In this document: one piece after another, positions 23,655 through 35,800 of the stretch | Position numbering within the stretch: position 1 is the stretch's first letter | How the letters are laid out: every line of letters begins with the position of its first letter | Assembly: GCA_963831235.1 (NCBI GenBank) | Contig: CAWHPS010000021.1 | Coordinates: 1 to 45,557 of the forward strand | Direction: 5' to 3' | Source of the DNA: CAWHPS01 sp963831235 | GTDB lineage: Bacteria > Fibrobacterota > OXYB2-FULL-49-7 > JAEUSG01 | Length of the DNA: 45,557 nucleotides | The notes under the pieces: generated by a model | Databases searched by the model: none | Seen by the model: the letters and a program-made list of their open reading frames with translations, nothing else | Told to the model about the DNA's origin: nothing | Position numbers and translations under genes: made by a program

Positions 23655-23870
23655 AAGCTTGCCTTTCTCTTTTTCCCTAACTGGCTATCCAAAAAAGATT
23701 AACCTGCATTAAATGGGTAAACCTTTTTTTTTATTGATGTTACATAAGTTTAAATTTTATGTTTCACTATGAATTAAAATTAAATTATTATGTATTAATA
23801 TGATGCCATTCAATAAATTGGAAAATAGATAAAAACAGGCAAAATAATAAAATATTAGGAGGAGTTGATC

Positions 23871-26800
23871 ATGAATCTTCCCAGCTTCATCAGCACTATC
23901 ATACTTATAACAGGCTTTGCGGTTCTATTTGCACAGACAACAGCACCTGCTGTTGATACTACGCAAAAAGCAGTATCAACAGTTCAAGATACCAATACGC
24001 TTGCAATGGCAGAAGATCTTTTCGGAAGGCTCCAGTTTGATAAGGCCAAAGATGTGCTTAACGCAATACTATTAAAGACACCAAATGAAGCCAGGGCTTA
24101 TGATCTACTGCGTCAGATTCATTCGGCCCAGAACAACCGGAAAGAAGAGATTGCAGCACTCGAGAAATTCATAGAGCTCGCACCATCCAAGAAGGCTGTT
24201 CAGGAAGCAATCGGTATTTTTAAGGACGCGGGAGACAGGGCCAAGGTTGTCAAGTATAGCGAAATGTTTATTTCCATGAAACTTGAGCTTGCTGACCGCG
24301 GTTTCTTAAGGGTTTGCCTTGATGATCTTGCAAATGGTTATGAATCTGAAAATAAGATAGACGATTTTTACCGAATTCTTGTGCAGCTGATTCAAGTCGC
24401 ACCGAAAAACGAAAATTACCATTTTAAGAAGGGACTTATAGATTTCAATCGAAATGCCTATACTGCTGCTTTTGATGAATTCAAAGAAGTCAACGAGATC
24501 AACCCTTCACTAAAGGATATAAGTTACTATTACGGGGAATGTGCTTTCCAGACTAAAAAGAACGAAATAGCAATACGTTTTCTTGAAAAAGCAGCATTAG
24601 ATAATACTGATAAACCGGAGTTGTACCTGCATCTGGCCCAGGCCTATGAAGGGGTTGGGAATTCTGCAAAAGCTGCTCAGACTTATGAATCATATCTTGA
24701 CAAGAATCCGAAAAACAGGGAAATTATAGAAAAATTAATTGCGCTTTATGAAAAAGAAAAGAACGACTTCCGTCTCATGAAACTTTATGATATGTATCAG
24801 GAGGTCACAGGTTCACAGGATCCTGCATTGCTTAATAAACAGGCTAAAATATTAAGCCAGACCAACCCCAATAAGGCGATTGCAATCTACGAACAGATAC
24901 TTGTAGCAGACCCAAGGAATACGGGAGCATTAACCGCACTTGTCGAACTCTATGATGCTAAAAATGAACGTGCAAAAGTTTTGAGTTATCTTGACAGATT
25001 AATGCAGATATCCCCGACTCTTGAGGGGAATCGTAAGCTTGCCAATCTGTATCTTGAATCCAAGGACAGCGGAAAGGCGATTGAAGCACTTGAAAGATAT
25101 ACTTCGCTCAAAAGCGATGCCTGGCAGGAGCTTTTGCTTTTGGGCCGTCTTTATCTTCAGTTAAAGCAGGACGACAAAGCTTCGGTTGTATTAAGCAAAA
25201 TCGTAAACGATAAATCTTCCGCAAAAAAGGATATAGACTTGGGCGAGCTGTATAACAGCTATGGAATCGCCTTGTCTAGAGCTGGAAAAAAAGAGGCAGC
25301 CATCAAGGCTTATGAAATGGCTGTAAAAGAGAATCCTGATTTTGCCGAAGCCTGGTTTTACCTTGGCGCATATTATTTGGAAACAGAAAAATGGCAGAAC
25401 GCAATCGATGCTTTGCTAAAATGCAAAACCGTAGGGCTTTACCCTGAAAAGGTCAACAAAGGACTTGCCAAGGCCTATTATCTATCTAAAAATTATGCCC
25501 AAGCCGTGCCATACCTCGAAAAAATGCTGGCTGATGATCCTGAAAACAAGGATTACATGGTTAAGCTTGCAACTTCCGCACTTGCTGCAAAGCAGCCTGA
25601 AAAGGCCGGGGAATATTTTAAAAAGATCGGCGACAATACGGTAGAAAAGGAATTTGCCGGAAATCTTCAGGCAGCAATGGCTTTTATACGGATTGGCAAC
25701 GATGCATCAGGCCGCACAATATTAAAGCAGGTAATTGAAAAAGAACCAAAAAACGAAACAGCTTTAAGACTTCTAATAGACCTTGAATTGAGAAACAGGA
25801 ATTTTAAGGATGCCATCGCGGCCCTTGAAAACTTGTATGTAGTCAGGCCTGAACCTTCGCTTAAAAAAGAGATTGGAGATATTGCTCTTCAAGCCGGTGA
25901 TCTTGGCAGGGCTGTGGAGGCGTATGAAATCTATTTGGCCTCAAACAACAAGGATCGCAAGGTGCTGGACACATTACTCGCAATTAATGAAAAGGCAGGT
26001 AATACTGATAAAGCATACCCTCTTCTGAATAATCTGATTTCCATTGCGCCAAAAAATGAAGTATATCATTTTAGAAAAGGTCTGATAGATTTTAATCGAA
26101 AGGAATATTCCAAGGCTGTCGTTGAATTCAATGCTGTAGCCAAAATCAACCCTCTATATGATAAGCTTTCATATTATCTGGGTGAAAGCGAATATTACCT
26201 TAAGAATTATTCTGCTGCAGAGCCCTATCTTGCAAGGGCTGTTTTCATTGACAAGGATAATATCGAGCTTGCGCGTCATCTTGCAGACACCTACGAGAAA
26301 ACGAAAAAAAGCGCGGAGGCCGGCCCCCTCTATGAAAAGCTCCTGAAAGCGGATCCAAAAGACAAACAGACACTTGAAAGTCTGATTGCCATATACGAAA
26401 GCAATAATAACAAGGCCAGGCTGGAGGATTTATATCTCAGCCGAATGGAGCTTTCAGGCAAAGATAAGAAAACAATTTTATCGCTTGCTGAAATATACCG
26501 TTCAAAATCCTCAATGGACAAGGCGCTTAAAGCCTATGAAGACGCCTATAACCTTGATAATACTGATGTAATCCTGTTGTCAACATTAGCCGACATGTAT
26601 GAGGAGAAAAAGGACCTTAACAAAGCCGCGCTTAAACTCGAGGATCTGGTAAATCGAAAACCTGATGCCATGAACAATCAACGGCTTGCAGGAATCTATC
26701 TTGCCCTTAAGGACACAGCAAGGGCCATACCGCCTCTTGAAAGATATACGCTTATACGCAAGGAAGCCGTGAATGAGCTTATTGATTTGGCCCTCTGTTA

Positions 26801-29800
26801 TGTTGCTGAAAAGGAATTTGCAAAAGCCGAGATTGTTCTTAAAAAGATCCTGGACCTGAAACCCGTTAAGCGTCAGGGCGAGATTTATCTTGCATACGCA
26901 CTGGTTCTTGAGAACAATGGAAAAATCGCGGAATCCGTTTCCGCATACGAGAATGCGGTAAAATTCGATTCAAGGAATGGCAATGCTTTTTATAAGATTG
27001 CTGTTTTTTATTTAAGGAATAAGGATTGGAAAAAGGCGATAAGCCCGCTTCTTATGGCAAGAGAACTTAAGGTAAGTTCTGATGATGTAAATGCTGGACT
27101 TGCTGATGCATATTATAATTCTGGTGAATTTAAGTCCGCACTTCCTTATGTTGAAGCAGTGAATGCGAATAACCCGGGCAAAGAGGAAACTCTGGAGCGC
27201 CTGGCGAATATTTATTTAAATATAAATGATGCTGCGAATGCTGTAAAATATTTAAACGAACTCAATAAGAAAGATCCTTCACATTTCGAGTCGAATTTTC
27301 TTGCAGCCTCTGCTTTTGTCATCCAAAAAGATGATCGTTCGGCGGAACCCATACTTCTGCGCTACATTGATAAAAACCCCAAAGACAGTAAGGCTTTGAG
27401 AATGCTTGCGGATATTTACAAGCGCCAGGGAAATGGCAAAAAGGCCGCTTCTGTAATGGAGCAGCTTTATGTAATAAGCCCAAAACCTGAATTGAAAAAA
27501 GAAATAGGAGATTTCCTTGAAAAAGTAGATGCAGATGCTGCAGCAGAAGCATACGAGATATACATAAAGAGCGCCCCGAAAGACAAAGAAGTTCTTGAGG
27601 AATTACGGAAAATCTACGAAGCTAAAAACAACGAAAATGCCCTTTATCCTGTGTTGCAATCGCTGGTTACGGTTGATCCGAAGAATGCTGCCTACCTTGC
27701 AAAAAAAGGGGAGATGGATTTTGCGGCTAAAAGATATTCCGAGGCAATCAGTGCGTTTTTGGGAGTCAAGGCAACAAATCCCAAAGACGAAAGGGCTGAT
27801 TATATCCTGGGAGAAAGTTTCTACAATTCAAACCAACCGGTAAAGGCAGAGCAGTATTTGATCGAAGCTGTTGGGCGCCGTCCTCAGGATTCTGAACTTC
27901 ATCTCCATTTAGCAAAGACTTTTGAATCGAACAAGAAAGAAAAATTAGCGGCAGCCGAATACGAGAAAGTCCTTGTAGTAAAGAGCAATGATGAGGCTGT
28001 TATTGACAAGCTCATATTAATCTACGAACGAACCAGGGACAACGGTCGTCTAATCGACCTTTATGGTCGAAAACAGGGCCTTTCCGGTAAGAAAGATAAA
28101 GATATTCTTCTTAAATTGGCCGCTGCCTTTCTTTCAGAGCACAAGATAGACGAGGCAATCCTTTCTTATGAAGGTGTTCTCAATATTGATGGCGGTAATG
28201 TAAAAGCGCTTACGGCCCTGGCGGATTTGTATGAAGGGAAAAAGAACCTTAAAAAGTGCGCGGAAAAACTTGAAGCCCTCATGCTCATCAAACCGGATGC
28301 AGAGTCAAATCTGAGACTCGCTGATATTTACCTTGTTCAGAAGGACACAGCAAAGGCTATAGCTCCTCTTGAACGTTATACCTTAATGCGCAAAGATTCT
28401 CAGAAAGAACTTTTTGCACTTTCTTTGTGTTATATAAATCAGAAGGAATTCGGCAAGGCTGAAACAGTGCTGAAGAAAATATTGGCATTGAAACCGGTCA
28501 GCAATCAAGGCGCGGTCACACTTGCTTATGCTCAGACACTTGAAGGCAACGGTAAGATGGCCGAAGCTGTGGCAGCTTATGAGCAAGCGGTCAAATTCGA
28601 CGCTCGAAATGGGGATGCCTATTATAAAATGGCAATATTTTACCTGCGTAATAAGGAATGGAAAAAAGCGTTATCTCCACTACTAATGGCAAAAGAACTC
28701 AAGGTATCACCAGATGATGTCAATTCCGGTCTGGCTGATGTTTATTATAATCTGGGTGAGCTTAAATCTGCATTGCCTTATGTAGAAGCTGAAAATGTAA
28801 AACATCCCGGGAACGAGGAGACACTTGAAAGACTGGTGAATGTTTATCTTGCGATAAACGATCCAGTAAATGGTGTCAAGTATCTTAACGAACTGAACAG
28901 AAAAAATCCGGCCCGATTCGAATCAAGCTATCTTGCTGCGTATGCATATATTCTTCAGAAAGATGACCGTTCCGCTGAACCCATTCTTACCCGCTTTGCG
29001 GATAAGAACCCAAAAGACCTTAAAGCTCTTCGGGCCCTGGCTGATTTGTATAAGCGCCAGGGAAACAACAATAAGGCCGCGGATATTCTTGAGAAAATGT
29101 ATGCCATAGGGCCGCGTCCTGAATTGAAAAAGGAGAAGGGAGACCTTCTTGAAAAGTCCGACGCAGCTTCAGCCGCAGCGGCTTATGAGGTTTATATAAA
29201 AAGTGCGCCAAAAGACAGGGATGTGCTTGAAGAACTTCGTAAAATTTATGAGGCCAAAAACAACGAAGGTGCATTATATCCCGTATTACAGGCATTAATC
29301 TCAATTGAACCCAAGAACGCGGCCTATCTTGCAAAGAAAGGGGAAATTGATTTTGCTGCTAAAAGATATGCTGAAGCCGCCTCAGCCTATCTTGTTGTCA
29401 AGACCTTGAATCCCCGTGATGAGCGTGTGGATTATGTTCTGGGAGAATCATATTACTTCACAAATCAGCTGTTAAAAGCCGAGCCCTACCTTGCTGATGC
29501 CATTGCCCGTCGTCCTCAGGACACGGAATTGCACCTGCATCTGGCGCAGGCGCTTGAAGCGGGTAAAAAAGAAAAGGCCGCTTCGATTGAGTACGAAAAG
29601 GTTTTAGCCGTGCGTTCAAACGACGAGAAGGTAATAGATAAGCTCATTGAAATATATGAAAATCTGAAAGATAATGGACGTTTGATTGATCTTTATGGAC
29701 GCAAACCGGGTGTGTCCGGTAAAAAAGACAAGGAACTTATGCTTAAGCTTGCCGCGGCATTCTTAAGCGAACGAAAGATATCCGAAGCCATACTGGCTTA

Positions 29801-32800
29801 CGAGGGTGTGCTGGCTATGGACAATGTCAACGTCAAGGCCCTTGCTGTTCTCTCTGATCTTTACGAAGGAAAAAAGGACCTCAAAAAAAGCGCAGAGAAA
29901 CTTGAATCTCTGGTGCAGATAAAACCGGATGCTGCTATAAACTTAAGGCTGGCTAAAACCTATCTTTCAATAAATGACAGCGCAAAAGCCATACCCGCGC
30001 TTGAACGTTACACAATATTGAAAAAAGGCTCGGTCAAAGAGATGTTCATGCTTGCGTTATGCTATCTTTCGCAAAAAGATTTCGACAAAGCTGAAACAGT
30101 CCTGAAGAAAATTACCGCGCTTAAACCGCAGGAAGATCAGGCTGATATCACACTTGCTTATGCGAGGGTTCTTGAAGGAAATGGAAAAATGGCGGAGGCA
30201 ATATCAGCTTATGAGCAAGTCGTTAAATTCAATCCAAAAAACGGTGACGCATTTCTGAAGATGGCTGTTTTTTACCTGCGTAATCGTGAATGGAAGAAGG
30301 CTTTGAGCCCTCTTCTTAAGGCTCGAGAACTCAAGGTCGCTCCTGATGATGTCACAGCGGGTCTTGCGGATGTCTATTACAACCTGGGTGATTTAAAGGC
30401 AGCACTGCCTTTTGTCGAAGCTGAAAACGCCAGGAAGCCCGGTAATGAGGAAAATCTGGAGAGGCTTGTAAACGCATATCTTGCAGTAAACGACGCTACC
30501 AATGGAGTCAAATACCTGAATGAATTGAACAGGAAAAATCCTGCAAAGTTTGAGGCCAGCTACCTTGCTGCATTTGCATATATTCTGCAGAAGGATGATA
30601 AATCAGCAGAGCCGATTCTAGTGCGTTTCGTTGATAAAAACCCTAAGGATCAGAAGGCCTTGCGCGCTCTCGCCGACCTTTACAAAAGGCAAGGAAATGG
30701 AAAAAAGGCATCCAGCGTGCTTGATAAAATGTATGCCATACAACCACGACCCGAATTAAAGAAAGAAATAGGTGATCTTCTTGAAAAGGTCGATGCTGAC
30801 GCTGCTGCAAGCGCATACGAAATATACCTTAAAAGTTCACCCAAAGACAGGGATGTCCTTGAGGAGCTTAGAAAAATATATGAAGCTAAAAGCAACGATA
30901 AGGCCCTCTATCCTGTTTTGCAGTCACTTATAACAATTGAACAGAAAAACACGGTTTACCTTGCAAAAAAAGGGGAGATGGATTTTGCCGCAAAAAGGTA
31001 TTCCGAAGCGGTGAATGCTTTTACCTCCGTAAAAACAATAAATCCGAAGGATGAACGGGCGGACTATATACTCGGCGAAAGCTATTATAATCTGAACCAA
31101 CTGAACAAAGCAGAGGCTTATCTTACCGAAGCAATCATAAAAAGACCGCAGGATGTGGACCTGCACCTTCATCTGGCCCAGGCTTTGGAAGCAAATAAAA
31201 AGATCAAGCCCGCTGCTCTTGAATATGAAAAGGTTCTGGCTTCAAGAAGCAACGATGAAAAGGTCATAGACAAACTTATTTCCATTTATGAGAGCCTCAA
31301 GGATAATAGTCGTCTTATAGATTTGTATGGACGCAAACAGGGAGTATCAGGCAAAAAAGACAAGATACTATACATGAAGCTGGCCCAGGCCTTCCTGGCT
31401 GAACGTAAGACAAATGAAGCCATTCTTGCGTTTGAAGGTGTTCTTGAAATTGATGGAACAAATCAGCAGGCACTTACCATCCTGGCCGATCTTTACGAAT
31501 CGAAAAAGGACCTTAAAAAGAGTGCAGATAAACTGGAAGCGCTTGTGATGTTGAAACCTGATCCTGCGTTGAATCTTCGTCTCGCCAAACTTTATCTATC
31601 ACAAAAGGACAGTACGAAGGCAATACCTCCTCTTGAACGCTACAATGCGCTTAAAAAAGAGTCTGTTGACGAGCTTTACACCCTCGGATTATGCTATTTA
31701 TCACAGAATGACAAGGCCAAGGCTGAAACCGCATTGCAAAAGGTGGTTTTGTTCTCAGCCAAACCTGGAGCCAATAGGATGCTCAGGCTTTCATCGTTAA
31801 AGGCGCTTCAGAATATTTATTCTGAAAAGAAAGACACGGAAAATCTTAAAAAAGTGCTTTCAGAACTCACTACCACCGATCCTTCTGATGCGGAAAATTT
31901 TTATAATCTCGGTTCACTTTACTATTCCGTAAAAGCTTATGATGCTGCCTTGCCTGCTTTTCTTAAGGCAAATGCTCTGAAAAGCGGAATAGGCCAAGCC
32001 CCTGAGATGATAAGCTCCATTTATTACAATAAGAAAGCTTATAAAGAGGCGGTACCCTTCCTTGAGCAAGCATCAAGGAAGGATCCTAAAAATGTTGATA
32101 TGCACCGCATGCTTGCAATCGCATTGTCCGCAAACCCATTAAAAACCCGCGAAGCGGCCATTGAATACGAAACGGTACTCAATTATGATCCAAAGGATGT
32201 TGTTTCAGCAAAGGCCTTAATGGTTATTTATCAGAAAGAAAAAAGACAGAAAGAACTGCTCTCCCTATACGAAAAAATTGTTTCCCTGGAGCCTGGCAAC
32301 AAAGAGGTATGGGGGAACCTGGCAAGGCTGTCCATCGAGCTTAAAGATGATTCACGTACGGAAAAAGCCCTGCTTAAGACGGTTGAGCTTGAACCTAAAA
32401 ACGCTTCTGCATGCATAAGTCTGGCTGATCTCTATGTTCGTCTAAAAAAACCTGCAGACGCAATCAAGTTTTATGGAAAGGCTGTGGATCTTAAAACAGG
32501 CAAGAAGGAAGACCTGGAAAGCAAGATAGGTTTTCTATATCTTGATCTTAAAAATAAAGACAGTGCACAAGTCCATCTTTACAATGTTGTTGAAGCGAAC
32601 CCTTATGCGCATGAAGCGGCTTTTGCTCTTGGTAAGATTTGTGAGGACAAGAAAGACCCGGTACAGGCAATATCTTATTATGATCTTGCTTGCGAGGTAC
32701 AGCCTAACAACGGAGAATACCAGTTTTTCGGAGGCAGGGCCAGCTTCCGTCAGAGTGAATATCCGAATGCCAAAGCCAAACTAATCAAGGCCTTTGAGAT

Positions 32801-35800
32801 AAATCCTAAGCTTGATGAAGCAGCATTCATGATCGGCCAGATTCTGATGATTCAGAATAATGCCAAGCAGGCTGCCGTGTATTTCAACAAGGCTTACTCA
32901 CTGAAACGTGAGAACCTTGATTATCTGAAAATGTTCGCTGAAGCGAATTATAAGGCGGGAGCTTTTAACGAAGCGACTCCTCTATACTCTTTGTATCTTA
33001 AGGCAAAGCCTGAGGATTTTGAAGCACATTGCAACCTTGGTATAGCTTATATGAAAGCAGGCAGCACAAATCTTGCGCTAACAGAATTTGACAAGGTGTA
33101 TGCCAGCAAAGTGCAGCTCCTTGAGGATGATTACGAAATCGGAAAGCTTTATTACAATTCCCATACTTATACCGAAGCCAAACGTATCATACTTAATGTT
33201 TTGCGCACGCACCCGGAGAATGCCGAGGGGCAGGAGATAATCGCCTCCATTTCTGAAAGTGAAAAAGACCTTAAAGGTGCTGTTGAGCATTACGAGGAAT
33301 CCGTAAAATCTGATAAGAACAGGGTGAAACTTCAGAAGAAAATAGGTGATCTATACATTGCCCTGGGTCGCGAAGACAAGGCGGTTGTTGCTTATGAAGC
33401 CTACCTTATAGGAAATAGGGATCTGGAAACCGCAAAAAAACTCCTTGCAATTTATAAGAAACAAAACCGCAAAGATGATGTACGCAGAATGCTGAATCTT
33501 GTCACATCGCTTGATCCTCGCGATACGGATAATCTTATGGCATTAGGGCAGATGGATTATGAAGCCGTTAATACCAAACAGGCTCTGACGTCATATCTTG
33601 GCGTTATCAAGGTGAAGCCCTCACATCCGGACGCACTTTATATGTCAGGAAAGATTTATCTTGAGTTAAAAGAGTACAATCTGGCGTTGCCTAACCTCAT
33701 GGCTGCCTATAGACTGGACCCTTCGTCCTCAAAACCGGCCATGGCACTTGCCACTTTGTTCGCTGAGACAAAAAAGCCTGATGATGCAATAATATATTTC
33801 AACAAGGTGCTAACGGTTGAGCCAAAGAATGTTGAGGTCCTCGCCAAACTCATTGAATTATACAGAGCCAAAGGGCGCAAGGCGGATCTTCTTTCTGCAT
33901 TGCTTAAAAAGACGGCGCTTGATCCGCGATCCGGTGATGCCTATCTTGAATTAGGTAAACTATATATCGAGAGCAACAAGGGGCTTGATGCAGAAGCTGC
34001 TTTCAAGAAAGCCATTGAACTTAAAGGTGAATGCCTGGACTGCTATCTTATGCTGGCTGAAATGAACAAGAAACAGAAACAGGTGCCTCAGGCAATTGAA
34101 TGGTATAAAAAAGCGGCTTATGTTGATACCAAGAACCCGGATATTTATTTCACGCTTGGAAAAACTTATATGGAAAAGAAAGACTCAAATTCGGCAATGG
34201 AGTCTTTTGAAAAGGTGCTTGCCATCAAGAAAGATCATTCTGAAGCGCTCGAATATCTAAGCGGCCTTTACATTGCATTCAATTTCCAGAAGAAGGCCAT
34301 AAATATGCTTCAGGAAATAGTAAAACAGAAACCGAAATACGCAGCCGGATACAAAGCGCTTGGAAAAGCTTATCTTGATACCAAGGAATACACAAAGGCG
34401 GATCAGGCCTTGAAGATTGCTCTTTCCCTTGAGCCCAATAATGCCGAAGTTATGTGCGCGCTTGGTGATCTGTATAAGGAGCTTAATGAACGCGATAAAT
34501 CAATCGGTTTTTATACAAAGGCCTACCAGTTAAACCCCAGAAACCCCGATATCGGCAACAAGTACGCAGATGCTCTTTATGACAAGAAAGATTATAAGGC
34601 AGCGATTCCAGTACTTCTTAAACTCTATAACGAGGATAAAAAAGACGCTAAAATCATTGCAGTACTCATGGATTGTTATCTCTCAATAGGGGATTCCAAG
34701 GAGGCAATGTCTTATGTAGGAATACTTGAAAAAGCTGATCCTGAAAAGATCTCCAAAAACTTCAAGGTCGGCAAAGCCTTCTATCGTGTCGGGCAACCGG
34801 ACAAAGCTCTTTCAATACTTGAAAAAATCGGACCAATCAAAGATAAGGAATATTTTGAAATCCTCGGGAACATTTATAAGGAAAAGAAGCAGTACGGGAA
34901 AGCAGCTGAAGCATTGCGCGAACTCTTCAATCAGGATAAAAGTAACCTGAAGGTTGGTCTGGAACTTGGTGATATCTATGAAAAACGGTCTGAAGAACCA
35001 CTTGCAGCCGAGATTTACCAGAGTCTTGAAATAAGCTTCCCGCGAGATCCTGAAATCAAAAAAAGACTGCTCATAATATATAGAAAACAAAGTAAATACG
35101 AAGATATCCGTGTTACATTGATGCAGTTAATCAATCTGGAACCAAATAATACGGAATATCTTTATGATATGGCAAAGCTTCTTTACAATGAGAACCAGAA
35201 AGGCGAAGCATCATCAAAACTTCTCCAGGTGCTTAAACTGAACCCCAAACATGCAAGGGCCTCCGCCCTTTATGGCAAGATTTTATTGGAAAACAAGGAT
35301 TATGAAAGTGCGGAAAGGTATCTCGGGTTTGCTGCGATTTCGCCTGAACTTAAGGACGATCCGTCTGTTAACAAGGATCTGGGGATGCTTTATAAGTCCA
35401 GGAACAATATGGGCAAAGCCTTGACCGCTCTGGAAAAGGCATACAAACTTTCCCATGATGATATGGAAATCACAATTGCACTTGCGGAAACATACAAGGC
35501 CATGAAAGAGAAAGATCAGCTCATGGGCCTTTACCAGGCCATTGTCAAGGTTGACAGCAAGAATGCGGTTGCTCATAAAGGCCTTGGAGATTTGTATTTT
35601 GAACAGAAAAAGTGGAATGAGGCCATGGCCGAATATACCAAAGTAATTGATGCCGGAAACCCTGATGTCGAGGTGTTGAATCGTGAGGCCGGACTTATCC
35701 AGGAATTTGGAAACAATGTAAACCGAGTGATTGAACTATATCAGGCATCACTACGGGCACAGCCCAGCCAGCCGGACATAGCATTCAAGCTGGGCACAAT

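Noticed and set aside
23722..23742. GGGTAAACC followed by eight Ts as a terminator
   Set aside because: The stem would have only two or three pairs, too weak for a terminator; the T tract alone is not evidence.
23865..23870. TTG start two codons before the giant TPR ATG
   Set aside because: It touches the GGAGGAG ribosome-binding site with no spacer. The ATG at 23871 is properly spaced.
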